Positions 10,365 through 21,428 of a DNA stretch of 64,000 nucleotides are shown here, piece after piece. The translations under genes were made by a program, and so were the position numbers. The stretch is from Bryoerythrophyllum caledonicum (Eukaryota > Streptophyta > Bryopsida > Pottiales > Pottiaceae): assembly GCA_963971425.1 (NCBI GenBank), contig OZ020520.1, forward strand, positions 26,564,724 through 26,628,723, written 5' to 3'. Below the pieces are notes generated by a model that was not told where the DNA came from, did not search any database, and saw only the letters and a program-made list of their open reading frames with translations. Each line of letters opens with the position of its first letter. The stretch's first letter is position 1.

Positions 10365-11097
10365 GTAAGTTTTTTGTTTCTAAAGAGTGCAATCCTTTTG
10401 GCTATAAGATGATTTGGTAGGCTAATCGGTTACAAGCAGTATTACTTCCTCTTTGTTGTCTATGGTTTGTCTTTGATGACCAAGTGCAGGTTTGTTGGTT
10501 TACATGCTTCTGTTTTTGGATTTCTCATTGGCAATGTTCAACCGTTAGAAGAAGATGCTATCATAAATTTGAAATATGATCATTCCACATTTCTTCATAA
10601 TTCTCCAATTGTACATGGTCAGTGTTCAACCTTGAACAAATAGGTTTGCATGTCCTTCATTATTGATGAACATTGGATTACCTTTCTTATACTTTTCTGC
10701 TATCTGCAAAGATAATTGAGAATAATGATTTCAAGATGATTGGCAGTCTTGAAGGAGTAACTCAAAGTGCATATAAGCTACTATTGCTTTTGATTTAAAT
10801 ACATTTTTGTATTACCGTACTCAAGGATGTTCACAAGTTACCCAAGGTCTCTAAACAAGAATTTCATCATAGATTGTATGATATATTTTACCATTGACTT
10901 TTAACATAGCTAATTTTGACGTGAGGCCTTAGATTACTCCAATTTTGAAGAACTATGTTTTTATGAACAACATTGTTTTTCATTTCCAATTTCTTTCCAT
11001 TCTCTTTGATTTTTCTAACCCCTAAAGTTCTATTATTTATTCACACCAAAACACTTCAAAATTGTATGATCTAATATGAATAGTGGAAAAGGAAACC
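10365..11097. other. Gene-free AT-rich stretch
   Basis: 3' flank of the 9357 gene and unstructured AT-rich sequence. An isolated TAACCCCTAAAG at ~11,017 resembles one end of the TTAA element family but has no partner that I can see. Confidence 0.4.
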
Positions 11098-11101
11098 TTA
11101 A

Positions 11102-11315
11102 CCCCTAAAGGACCAGAGTCTCCTTTGGGGGGATTCCTTGATTTTTGGGCAGGTTCCTAAAATTCGAAAAAAAATCCTTTTTCTCTGAAGTTTTATACTA
11201 GATTGCCTTTGATAAGAGCTTCGTGGACATATTTTTATTTTATTTTTTGGATTTGTGGTTTGAAAGTTAGTACCACTTACAGTTTTTGAGGGAAATTGTC
11301 AAGGCACTTTAGGGG
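11102..11315 (+). mobile_element. TTAA-flanked MITE with CCCCTAAAG ends (piggyBac-like), short copy
   Basis: A 214-bp element between two TTAA tetramers (11098-11101 and 11316-11319). Ends CCCCTAAAG...CTTTAGGGG give a 9-bp perfect terminal inverted repeat. Its interior (TTTTGGGCAGGTTCCTAAAA, then ...AGCTTCGTGGACATATTTTT) also occurs in the longer copy at 34.2 kb. Non-coding. TTAA duplication plus CCC-starting ends is the piggyBac signature; superfamily assignment is inferred. Confidence 0.7.
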
Positions 11316-11664
11316 TTAAATTATATTCCCACACCCCCCCCATTCACAATGTCACATTCTGAGGAGATTGGACTATCTATCTCTATTCACACTGCCACAT
11401 TCTAGGATGATAAGTTGGAAGACCTCTCACATGAGGCATAGGAGACCCGCATATTTGCATGTATGAATTTTTTAAATGCTTATTAGCCATGACCAAAATA
11501 TAAGCCACTAGTTTAAAAAGGATTACTTTTATGAAAGTTGGCACATGTATCTCCATATATAAGAGAAAACATGTATGTCCCTACCAAACAATTTCATGCC
11601 AAAACCTAGGCAAAATCCTTTGAAACAAAGTCTTTTGGAGGATTTACTTTATCATTTGGACATT

Positions 11665-11730
11665 GTGCCCTTCAAATCAAATGTGCCCTTTCAATCAAAT
11701 GTGCCCTTTCAATCAAATGTGCCCTTTCAT
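11665..11730 (+). repeat. 18-bp tandem repeat, about 3.6 units
   Basis: Unit GTGCCCTTTCAATCAAAT, nearly perfect in successive copies. The surrounding DNA (11.3-12.8 kb) shows no gene. Confidence 0.85.
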
Positions 11731-12839
11731 TAAAATTGAATAGCAGTTTCATTAGAATCAAAATAGATGATATTACGCAGATGAAACCCAGATAGGTGAT
11801 ACCCAAACAATAATAACGAGTATATAAAGTAAACAACCGGCATATGTTTACATAATTGCCCTTGGCTTGTTGGGTACAACAAGGATCCACAAGTATAACT
11901 ATTCTAGTATCTTGTATTAGGCTAAGGAAACTGACTAAATTCCTCTGACTAATAAAAAAATTTGCATATCTATCTGGAGTGAATATACTCCAATTTCAAA
12001 CTCCAACTATCGACTCGTTTGTGTTTCGAACTCAATCCTTCAGAACACAGAATTGATTTACTTTTAAGGAATAAATGGGATAGGAAAATTTGAGACTAAA
12101 TTTGAGATGTCTTTTCCAAGTAGATTTTTGTCGGCTCCTTAGCACCTGAGTCACTAATTATATTCTCACCACTGAGAAAACACTTGGAAACCTAAAGCAA
12201 GATTCAAGGTCATTCCAATAATCGCAACAAACTCAATCTCTCATAGATCCTAGATTATGCAAACTAAATGCAAAACGCTTCTTCCATGCATTCGGATCAC
12301 ATGAAGGTCTTCAACATGCTGGAAAAAAAAACTACAAAGCGAGATCAGTTGGGTAAATTACCTCCTCTCTTGAGCCCTTTGACAATTTGCTCCCCAGGCA
12401 TTTTGTTCAACCACATCCACCATCTCTCCTCAACACTCCGAATAAACAAGGTAAGCCCCCCTAAAACCGACAAGTTAAGGAATGTGCATATATGGAGAGG
12501 AGATAATTATACTATTATTTTTCAATGATAGCCAATAGAATTACAATTCCAACCCAAGTGATTTCATATTTTTTTGATGAAAACTGAATTAGTTATGAGT
12601 TTTCAAATTGTGCAGCCATGTTTAGTGGGTGGCCAGCAGTAGGTACCCCCCATGACCAACGACCAAAAGTAAGGGTCTTGACTAATAGCAAACCGCCATT
12701 TGGAGTTGAGTTGGTGGTAATGGGATGGAAGAGGGTTGGATATACCTCGATTTTACAGGTGTTGGCTATTGGTTTTTGATTTATGGGGGGGCTTACCTTA
12801 GTCCAGCAATTGTGGGTGGAAACTTGGGTAGTGTTTCTT

Positions 12840-13490
12840 TTTTATACAACAATTATCAATGGGCACCATTATGTCACCACCTCCCGTGCATGTGCAAAGA
12901 GAAATCTCTTATCCATTCTTGAAAGAATGTGATGTATAGTATTAAATAAAACTAATTCTTATATTGCTCAACAAAAAATTAAAGCATAGTTTATTAGCAT
13001 AAATCATATAAGACACTAAGTAATGTTTTCAAATTCATATCTTACATCGTTCAGAAGCACTATGTTAAATTACAAACTGTGGTGGTGCACTATTTATTGT
13101 GAAAATTAATTCAATCACAATTTATATAACAATTATCAGTGTGCACCATTGTGTCATCACCTCTAGTGCATGTAAGATGAAAATTCTCTTACTCATTTTT
13201 GAAAAATGCAATGTGAATTTTTATATAGACTTAAGCCATATATTAGTCAACAAAAAATCAAGCATGATATATTAGCAAAAACCATATAAGATAGTCGGTA
13301 ATGTTTTAAAATCAGAGGCACTGTTATATTGGAATACTAACTCCATTAATGCACTTTTCATTTTTAGAAACTAAACTAATGAAATTTATACAACAATTAT
13401 CAAGAGGCAACATTGTGTCACCGACTCCCATACATGTAAGAAAAGAAGTCTTTCACCTGTTTTCTATAAGTGGTGGGTACCTATCATTAG
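12840..13490 (+). repeat. Degenerate ~270-bp tandem repeat, three units
   Basis: Landmark ACAACAATTATCA followed by GCACCATTNTGTCA, then a GTGCATGTAAG-like motif, recurs at ~12,846, ~13,125 and ~13,388. The units are strongly diverged. No coding signal in 12.0-15.2 kb beyond short random ORFs. Confidence 0.6.
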
Positions 13491-13599
13491 TAATAGTGGA
13501 AACTCGTATCCTCAAGACACAATATGTAGAAATCATGTTCACTTTTGATATTGAAAGTGTTGGGAATCCAAATGATGTGACAAGACAAGGAGTTGCGGC

Positions 13600-15277
13600 C
13601 AGGTAAGTACTCAAGCTGCAATTGTGGCTTTATAGATTCTTTTTAAATATATTATAGTCAAATGGCTCTAAAGAAAAAATAGTTTTGATATAACTACAAA
13701 TGTATAGAGATATCTACAAAGTTGCTAATAAATGGTTGTGAGTTTGAATAATGATGTTTTTTAGTCTTCATTTAACAAGTGTACACTATACTCTAGGCAT
13801 TATCAATTGTTATGGTAGTTTTGATCCTTGAATTGTAAAATTTTCCATGTATTTGCAACTCACAACAAAATTCTTAATTTGGCTTTAGAGATATCTCTAT
13901 TATGTCATAACTATTGAGCCACTGAGCTTCATTCTAACTATTGAGCCACATTATTCTCTAAATTATATGAAGCTCAGTGGCATAAAACTAAGATCAGTGG
14001 CCAAGTTAGCAACATCCATTCATGTAGATTTAGGGCATTGATTTATATCCTTTTGAAAATGTCATTGTTAATCTATAAAGGACGTTTTTCTCATGGGGTT
14101 TCATTTGTCAATTTGTTGTATAATTATAAATTGTTACACACAATAGATTGAGTGCCATAACCAACAACAAATATGCAATCAAGTACCACTTTGGAATCCA
14201 TGACAAGTACATCCTGAAGGAGAATTTAAGATGAAATGAAACACTAGTCAAGCATCTTACACTCCACCAAGAAAGAATCAAAGAGTGCAAGAAAATATCA
14301 AATGTGTCAAGCTAAACTTAATGGCTAAACCACCATCTCCAAACAAAACTAACAACCACCTTTCCGAATGATTCTCACAAATTTGACTTCATAAGAATGT
14401 CAAATCAAGAAGGGTTTTCCACTTTATACTTAGACCTTAGGGAGATGATATCATCCGTTGAATAGGCCTCGCAAGTATAGACAAATCACCAACAAATCAA
14501 AGTAGACTAGTAAAGTATAAACTAATCTACTCAAATACTTCAATGCAATGAGGCACCAAACGCCACCTACTGTAACAATTTTGAACAAGTTCCTATGATG
14601 ACAATTTTATCATAGTTTTAAAAACTTTTTCTAAGAAGATTCCATAGTATAATTTTTTTGAATAATTGGATTTTTTCACATCAAATTTATAAAATAAAAT
14701 TTCTTATCAAAGAGTGGATAATTGGACTTTCATGTTCCTGCCAACTTCAAATCTTTTTGCTACAACTATTTATAAACGTTTGGGTTATTCATAAAATTCA
14801 TAATATTAAATTGTTTGAGATTGTAAAAAATCATGTCTTTAGTGTGATAATTCTATTTTAACACAAATCAAACTATTTTTACACATTATTAGATAGCATT
14901 TCATTAAAAAAATCCTTTTCTACATAGAAACTATAGATTTTAATATTCTTTGAATTTTATGTTTACTATTTCAAGTGTGGTAGGAAACTACTTTTCTGCT
15001 GTTTGGATTCTCATTCAATAGAATACTTGGTCCATATAAAATTAAAAGCGTATTGGCAATTGTTAAACCACTGCTCTTTAAACAATTGTTTTGAATATGC
15101 TACATTATCCCTCTACCTCAAAATGTTGGTGTACCAGCAAGTGACATCATGTAAAACATGATGGTATAACATATAAACCTTGTGTAATGTAAAATTTTTA
15201 CACCAAATGTAGTTGAAGTCTATTAATCCTCTCAACGTAGACAAGAAAAGGAACCTTGTTCCCTACTTCAAACACTA
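13600..15277. other. Gene-free AT-rich region
   Basis: No gene recognised. The last ~200 bp (15,090-15,277) match the interior of the TTAA element at 34.72-34.92 kb (TTTTGAATATGCTAC, then ...CTTGTGTARTG). Confidence 0.5.
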
Positions 15278-15340
15278 AGGTGGAGCAACCCGTAACCGCA
15301 ACCTCACTCATAACCAATCCCTAGAGTATGCATGAAATGG

Positions 15341-16524
15341 AACTCCCGATAAAGGCCCCGTACGATTCTTGGACAAATACCTCAAAAAACATGATCTTGT
15401 AAATAACCTAGAAAAACTTACAGAAAACTTCCCCAATATTGATAAATGGACTGGCAACCCAAACATTCACAATGTACTATCCAATAATTTCTGGAAAAAC
15501 CCCACTATAACGGATCCACAAATCACATGCCTAATTAAATTCCGCACAGGGCAATACATGGGCAATGCCCGCAAACAACTCTTCTTTGGAATAGAAAGAT
15601 TCCCTACAATTACATGTCCAATTTGCAACACCACGGACCCAGACACATGGTTACATGTCTTACTCCAGTGCCAAAACCCCCATATACACTCACTAATTGT
15701 TAAAAGACATAACAAAGCCGTATGGGCTATTCGTAAACTACTTATATCATCAACCAAATCCCGATGTTTCATTCTCATGAATGCCGGAACCTTTAATGAC
15801 AACCCACAAGAAAACACGGTCCCTCCTTGGCTATTACCCTGCAGATGTCATACTCAAAGATGCCACTGTAATGCAAGATTCAAACCGGATCTATTATGTG
15901 TTAGAGGACTATCATACAAAGACCCCCCACCAAACCACATAGACCCTAGTCTCACCATCCAATTTATTGAATTCACATATTGCAATGATAGATTCTCTCC
16001 GGACACTATTGCAAACAAAACAAATAAATACCAACCACTACTTCACGACATTCAAGCACTAGGATGGAAAGTAGACCCCCTCATTGTCATCACCGCGGGT
16101 GCTAGAGCCACCACCTTCATCCCCTCAATGACAACCCTTGAAGAAACATTTAAAATCCCCATTACTTCAATCAAAACCACCTTTTCAAATATTAACACTA
16201 TTGCAATTCAACATGCTATGTCGATACTCCTACATAAACGTAAACTTGAAAACAACCAACCCCTACCCGACGCTTCAAACCCCCCTTTATAGATCTACAA
16301 CCGCATTTGCATTTCACCGCACTTGCCCTCCCTCTTTTAGGACTTTTTGAGGCCTAGGGCCCTTTATTCTGGTTTCTTGTTACTGGGTACATAGTGTCCA
16401 CCCTCGAAAGGGGGAAGTAGTTCCATACTACTAACCCATGCCCGATGGGCATGGGCTTAGTGGTGGAACGAACGGGCACTTCACTCACGCCGGCCCCCTA
16501 TGGGGACCGGCGTTCTTCTTCTTT
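15341..16524 (+). mobile_element. 5'-truncated LINE with restriction-like endonuclease end
   Basis: Flanked by perfect 12-bp direct repeats TGCATGAAATGG (15,329-15,340 and 16,525-16,536), the target-site duplication of a single insertion. It contains the last ~317 codons of a LINE ORF, a ~230-bp 3' UTR, a 27-nt hairpin (16,487-16,513) and a short TTC-repeat tail. The perfect duplication and intact frame imply a young insertion. The same tail ends the two SINEs at 47.2-47.9 kb. Confidence 0.88.
15342..16292 (+). CDS. LINE ORF C-terminus: zinc finger and PD-(D/E)XK-like endonuclease
   Basis: The frame is open from the truncation point to TAG at 16,290. In order: an N-terminal stretch from the region after the reverse transcriptase fingers/palm (which is missing); a CPIC-x9-H-x4-C zinc finger (about 15,615-15,670) followed by the LINE-typical KRHNKAVWAIRKLL; a second Cys/His cluster (CRCHTQRCHC); then RFKPDLLCV, IQFIEFTYCND and KTNKYQPL. 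The R..PD / E / K..KY order is that of the restriction-like endonuclease of R2/R4/NeSL-type LINEs, as opposed to the APE-type LINEs (L1, RTE) usual in seed plants. It cannot transpose alone because the reverse transcriptase is absent. Confidence 0.78.
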   Translation, partial: TPDKGPVRFLDKYLKKHDLVNNLEKLTENFPNIDKWTGNPNIHNVLSNNFWKNPTITDPQITCLIKFRTGQYMGNARKQLFFGIERFPTITCPICNTTDPDTWLHVLLQCQNPHIHSLIVKRHNKAVWAIRKLLISSTKSRCFILMNAGTFNDNPQENTVPPWLLPCRCHTQRCHCNARFKPDLLCVRGLSYKDPPPNHIDPSLTIQFIEFTYCNDRFSPDTIANKTNKYQPLLHDIQALGWKVDPLIVITAGARATTFIPSMTTLEETFKIPITSIKTTFSNINTIAIQHAMSILLHKRKLENNQPLPDASNPPL

Positions 16525-16887
16525 TGCATGAAATGGTGAAAATTGACAAGATTAATCTCAAAAAGCTAATATCAATCTTAAAGAGCTAAAATCAATTTCA
16601 AAAAGTTGTTATAAAAATAGTCAGTAGCGGCACTAGGACATGAAGGTGTACAATTTTGGGTTGCTCCACCTCCCTTGAACTCGTAATTGATGAGTTAACC
16701 TCGAAAGTCTAAAAAAAATGCAGTTTCGGATTAAGCATATGTAGGTCATGCATGGCATGCATTCTCTCTTTTATTCAATGTCACTTTGTAGCTTTGGGCA
16801 AAGGAGGGGACAAAATCTCACCCAACTCGCGACAAGTATCTACCAATATAATAGGCGACAATCTGTCTGTCCGCCACTCCTGGTGGA

Positions 16888-16988
16888 CTAGTATCGGTAC
16901 CCGTCGTTCCGACTAGGGAAGGTTTTTTATTAGTGCTCCTCAGAATATTTTGTTTGACATACTATATTTTAGATTGTAATTTGCATTG
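16888..16988 (-). repeat. Helitron-type 3' terminal segment, copy 1
   Basis: About 100 bp shared with copies at 23.0, 26.3 and 26.5 kb. Read on the minus strand it begins GCAAATTACAATCTAAAATA and passes TTCTGAGGAGCACTAATAAA, then a small GTCGGAACGAC hairpin, and ends near CTAG. Similarity stops at CTAG, fitting a Helitron 3' end (hairpin 10-13 nt before CTRR). Confidence 0.6.
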
Positions 16989-17298
16989 CCATTCAACTTC
17001 TTAGGTAACTTTCGGAAATGGTAGATATGCAACAAAGTCAAAGTGAGGTAATCCTGGTATAATCTATCACACGGCCAACCCAGAATGAGCTTCAACCAAG
17101 AGACATGGACTGTATATATAGCTTCGGGCATTTTCATTGTAAGTTTAAAATAAGTGCTTGTTGCTGATAAAGTCTATTTGAGGAGCATGAAGGCACATAT
17201 TGCACTACCTGTAATCATCATAAAATTCGGTGAGGTTTTGAATCTCATGGGAAAACCATCTCATAAACACCTTGAAAAATCTTAAAGTTACACAAACA

Positions 17299-17394
17299 CG
17301 TCGTCCGCGTCGTCCATGCCATAGCTCACAGTTCCATCTCCAATCCCTTTCTCGCCCCTCTCAAGCTCTTCCAGAAGCCAAAAGTTCCGCGGAA
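17299..17394 (-). pseudogene. UEV1: Exon fragment of UEV1/MMS2-type ubiquitin-conjugating enzyme variant
   Basis: Read on the minus strand: TTGTGTGCAG (a good 3' splice site) is followed by coding sequence for [16 protein letters not shown] then [16 protein letters not shown]. This is the conserved start of the E2-like fold of plant UEV1 (the Ubc13 partner for Lys63 chains). It then runs into non-coding sequence and a stop, so only one exon with its intron edge is present. It lies ~300 bp from a Helitron-type 3' end; capture is inferred. Confidence 0.8.
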
Positions 17395-17536
17395 CTGCAC
17401 ACAACAACTCACTCCAATTTCAAACCCTAATAAAATCCTCCAAACTGCTCCACTGCCCTAAAACCTACTCAGCAGTTTAAAATGAACTCCCTAAAACCTA
17501 ACAAAAACATCCACTGCTACTCAACAGCCAAACCAT

Positions 17537-17660
17537 GAGCGCAAATACGCACCAACTAAATGAACGCAAATACGCACCGGTAAATGAACGCAAATACGCA
17601 CCAACTAAATGAATGCAAATACGCACCTGTAAATGAACGCAAATACGCACCGACTACAGA
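17537..17660 (+). repeat. 24/25-bp tandem repeat, five units
   Basis: Units centred on GAACGCAAATACGCACC, with alternating spacers ending in AACTAAAT or GGTAAAT, suggesting a ~49-bp dimer. Not a CRISPR: no unique spacers. Confidence 0.85.
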
Positions 17661-17861
17661 TCCACCCGAACTCATCTCAACAGCCGCTTCAAAGCCGTGC
17701 ATGAAACAATTCATTGCAAATAAAAAACCTCCGACCATCACAACACATGCAAGCAAGAACAAACCCATTGCAAAAGACTAATTGCTGCCGAGCTTGAGCT
17801 CACGCAGTTGTTCAGCAAGCCTTGCAACTACCTTTTGCTTCTCCATATCCAACGCCTCAAT

Positions 17862-18066
17862 TCTCTCAATCTCCGCCTCTCCCTCAAGTCAAATCTCTTT
17901 CACCTGCCAAAAACCATTCCAAGAAACTACGCACCATTAAAATCTGAGCTTCCATGCTTAGGGTCAGGGAACAGAATTACTGTGAAAAATACACAGTCTA
18001 ACTGATCAAGACTACTAGGTAGTAGAAAAAACTTCAGGGCTTCTTTCTCAATATTCTACATAAGCA
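17862..18066 (+). repeat. ~205-bp direct repeat, left copy
   Basis: Pairs with 18,741-18,950. Landmarks TCAATCTCCGCCTC, CACCTGCCAAAAACCATTCC, CTAACTGATCAAGA and TCAATATTCTACA are in the same order, roughly 85-90% matched by eye. On the minus strand the left copy and its flank can encode a coiled-coil-like stretch ending ALDMEKQKVVARLAEQLREL, so it may derive from a gene. Confidence 0.75.
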
Positions 18067-18445
18067 GTTTTTAACCGGACCGAAATTAAAGCTCAGAGTG
18101 TATTCAAACCAAAACCAAGACAATTTGCGAACACTCAATCTAATTTCTCACACATTGCGCCACAAACCTCCAAAATCCAAAATGAAACTCCAAGATGATC
18201 CAACTTCATGCCTACTTCAATCTCACTATTCTCCACATCTCCTTGACCTCCAAACATTCCCAAGGATTTCACTCACCTCCAAACTCCAAAATTCAACTGC
18301 AGAATCCAAATCTAAGCTCCCCTCTTCGTCTCTGCTTCCTCTGCCGCTCCCTCACCACTTCCTCCAGCTCCAAAAACTCACCAACCTCGCAAACCTCCAA
18401 ATCAAACAACATCATGATAAATCATGATGGATCTAACTGATGAGC

Positions 18446-18592
18446 TCACGTGGCATTCCAAGCGCTTGCAAAGTCGTTGTTCATAACTACCAACACTCTT
18501 GTATACAACATCAGATTCTTCTGCAAGAAAGCCTCTCCATCTCCAGTTTCCAAGCCAGCACCATGGCCATTACTATATCCATTACTATATCC
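18446..18592 (-). pseudogene. Exon-like fragment, perhaps prenyltransferase-alpha-repeat (PTAR1-like)
   Basis: The minus strand is open for GLETGDGEAFLQKNLMLYTR followed by VLVVMNNDFASAWNA, then a GTGAGC donor-like site. The DFASAWNA pattern recalls PPTA repeats of protein prenyltransferase alpha-related proteins, but the match is from memory and short. It is surrounded by non-coding mosaic DNA, so a captured exon is more likely than a live gene. Confidence 0.35.
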
Positions 18593-18740
18593 ACCAACAC
18601 AAAAAACGATGCACACTTTACCACCAACAGGGCCTTTCTCACAAAATCCCAGCCCACCTTCCTGGACAGAACATTATTCTAAGAACCGAGCTCATAGAAA
18701 CACTGCAAGATGAGACACGGAAGACAGCTCGGGACTCAAT

Positions 18741-18950
18741 TATCTCAATCTCCGCCTCTGCCTCAAGCCAAATCTCTTTCACCTGCCAAAAACCATTCCA
18801 GTAAACTATGCACCATTAAAATCTGAGCTTCCGTGCTTAGGGCCACGGAACAAAATTACCGTGGAAAATACAAAGTCTAACTGATCAAGATTATTAGGTA
18901 GTAGCAAAATCTTAAGGGCTTCTTTATCAATATTCTACACATAAGAGTTT
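18741..18950 (+). repeat. ~205-bp direct repeat, right copy
   Basis: Second copy of the repeat at 17,862. The 675 bp between the copies include the 18,446 exon-like fragment. The ends do not show TG...CA with matching target duplications, so I do not call them LTRs. Confidence 0.75.
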
Positions 18951-19335
18951 AAGTTTTCAGTTTCAGGTGCAGAATTGTCCATGGGTAGATAGAGGGCGTA
19001 AAGTGGTATATGCTTTGCAAGATATGTCATTCAGTATTTTGGCATAGCAAGGGAAGCCTAAGTGTAAGGACTCATCTCTCTATGTGCATCATGGTAGAAC
19101 TATGATCACCTTGCTGAGATGAAATTATGGATATGCTTTGTTAGCTGAAATTATGGATATGCTTTGACCAGCAGACCAAGAAGACCAACACCAACAGACC
19201 AAGAAGAACAAGACGATCGGAGTGGATGGGCTGACAAGATGTTATTTCAAGAAGATGATCGGAGTGGAAGGGCTGCGGGAAGTTTTTTTGTAATGATCAA
19301 CTCTGAATTTCAGGGTTTGCTATGGGAGCAGTGAA

Positions 19336-20028
19336 GACGAGCACATGCACGAAAGAAGAAGGTACGTCGAGAGAGTGCGACGAGAGCGCTGCAGGAAGAG
19401 GAACTCGCGCCGACTAGACCTAAGAGAGCGCCAGCGAAGAAGGTGTCGACAGCCGTGAAAAAGAAGCGGAAGAGATCAAGAAGCACGCGAGAGAGAGAGC
19501 GGACGACGGAGCTGTCGAGAGCAGCGAGAGAGACAGGAGAAGGGCCCATCTGTGCGGAACAAGAAACCAGCCCCGTCCCTGTGGTAGCCACTAGCGGAAT
19601 CTCGGGGGCGAACATAGGGGAAGTCATGGCGCAGACCATTGGATGGGGAGTGCTTCGTCCTGCCCATCAACAATGGACCGAATTCCCTCCACAGTTGGTA
19701 GACGCAAACCTTGAAAATTTGAAGGGGGTCGCCGTCGTGTCGAGACGAGGAACGACATCGCCCATCCAGGTAACTATTACTTGCCACAAACACCAGGCTC
19801 TCTCAATAGAACTTCATCAAAAGCCTTGACTTTAGTGCCTATTTGATGCATCTTTAGACTGTCTATTGGTTGGAGAATGATTCACCGAGGTTTGGGTAAA
19901 TGCAGAGGACTTTTGTGGGAGTGGATGCGTTCAGCATGTTCCAAGAGATTGTGCTCCAAAACACGGACGATCCTCGCATCAACAACATTGTCCGATTCTT
20001 GGACAAGATCGGCGAGCTCAAAGTCAAG
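19336..20028 (+). CDS. Unrecognised gene fragment, two phase-matched exons
   Basis: I do not recognise it. Exon 19,336-19,769 is open and ends at a GTAACT donor; exon 19,906-20,028 follows TGCAG and ends at GTATAT; both boundaries are phase 0. The first exon encodes a very basic stretch (KKVSTAVKKKRKRSRSTRER) and then a neutral region (EVMAQTIGWGVLRPAHQQW). The second encodes FVGVDAFSMFQEIVLQNTDD and IVRFLDKIGELKVK. No start codon is evident, so a 5' exon is missing or the gene is a captured fragment. The phrase CGGAATCTCGGGG recurs at ~20,415. Confidence 0.4.
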
Positions 20029-21279
20029 GTATATATGTATGTTTGATAGAGTTTTTATAAGATTTTTCTTCTCCTTTTTACTATTATTATCTTCACTCTT
20101 CATCATATTTTTCCATCTATAATATTTCACCCATGCTCACCAACTCAAATGCATTGTTGAAAAGTCTGTGTTTAGTGATCAGTAGTTTTGCTTGCACTAC
20201 TCGATGGAGTTTGTCAAGTTCCCCCGAATCTTGAAGGCCAGATTGTTCGCATGATCTGCAACTGCTAGCCTGTCGTATTCAACGGCCGCTACTTGCAGCC
20301 AATTTACGAGAACTTAACGCAAAAACCCTAGGATGTTCTAATTATTCGAGAGATAAGCTCTACATTCTCTCGAACTGCTTGAACGTCTTTTGCTGCAAGA
20401 TGGGGTGGCCATTGGCGGAATCTCGGGGCGTCTCCTCCATCGCCATCGCCGCAAAACCACAACAAGTTGAGTCTTTCTTTGACGCAGGACGCTCGCGTCA
20501 GTTTAACTCCCTTCCCAATCTCGCTTAGACTTTGGATGTGAAACTGCAAGTCGGAGTTTGGAGGAAATTTGGGATGGAGGATAGAGTTTTTTCCTTTCTT
20601 GAGCTGAGGTTTCTGAAAATGGATTTGGAGTTAATTTTGTATGTGATAGTGCGGGTTTAGCTAGGTTTTTGTAAACGAGAGAGTTGAGAGTGGAGTGGTT
20701 GAAGCAGAGAAACTGTCTGAGAAGGAGCAGATGTCATGCGAATGTAAATCTCCGGTTTGAGAGCGGCTTTCGGTTTTTTGTTTCTTTGCATTGGCACGTG
20801 GTGCAGTCGGTCATCTCGAAGCTCTTGATTCTTGCAGCAAACAACGCGTGAATTCTGAGGTACGACCCCACGGCTCACTCTTCAACAACTTCAATTCACA
20901 GTTCTGAAGAAACTGTGGTCTAGCTTGATCAATCTCTCATATTTCATATTTCGGATGATGGACACATTCTGACGTTCCGGGGTCCTACAATTAGTGGCTT
21001 ACTTCTAAAAGTTGAAGTCTCCAAGAATACGTTGTTTAGAGATACTTTTGACTTATTTAGTTTCTTCAGAAACAGGATTACAAGGAGGATGTACCTGAAT
21101 TCCCAAAGATTACACAACTTGGCTGAAAATATGGATGTCTATGTGACGAGAGAATGAAGGTCGATGTTGCTGAGGTCGGCTGGATTGATCGTGTGCAATT
21201 GGAAGCGGAGAGTGTGCCGCTCCGTGTTTATGAATTTTATTTTTCCAAACTTTTTTTTGCCCTGTTGGTGTTGATGCAG
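20029..21279. other. Mosaic non-coding stretch
   Basis: No recognisable gene. A possible short exon (KQDYKEDVPEFPK after a TTCTTCAG acceptor) sits near 21,068-21,110. Other short ORFs look like shadows. Confidence 0.3.
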
Positions 21280-21428
21280 TGAAGATGGGGACATCGTGGA
21301 AGATCAGTTTTTGTTGTCTTGGCTCTCCAAACCCTTCACTAATTTGCCTTCTGGAGCTGCACAAGTCATGGGCGCTGATGAGGAGTATCTCTTGCAAGAT
21401 GCCCCCACTCTAAAAAACTTTTGGGGAG
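21280..21428 (+). pseudogene. Exon-like fragment, with a second decayed copy of its 3' end
   Basis: After GTTGATGCAG the frame reads EDGDIVEDQFLLSWLSKPF, then ADEEYLLQDAPTLKNFWG, ending at a GTTAGT donor. The last dozen codons plus donor recur at ~21,538-21,580 (LLQDAPVLRNFWG then GTTAGT). I cannot identify the parent gene. Confidence 0.4.

Larger units (their letters stand above)
15278..16671. repeat. Inverted-repeat element (14-bp ends) split by the LINE
   Basis: AGGTGGAGCAACCC at 15,278-15,291 is perfectly inverted at 16,658-16,671. Without the LINE and one target copy the unit would be about 200 bp. This suggests a small MITE that received the LINE. No convincing target duplication around it. 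Confidence 0.5.

Noticed and set aside
17537-17660. Regular repeats that could suggest a CRISPR array
   Set aside because: Units are contiguous 24/25-bp tandem repeats without unique spacers, in a eukaryotic genome.
17862-18950. Direct repeats as LTRs of a small retroelement
   Set aside because: Ends lack TG...CA and matching target duplications, and no primer-binding site or polypurine tract is visible.
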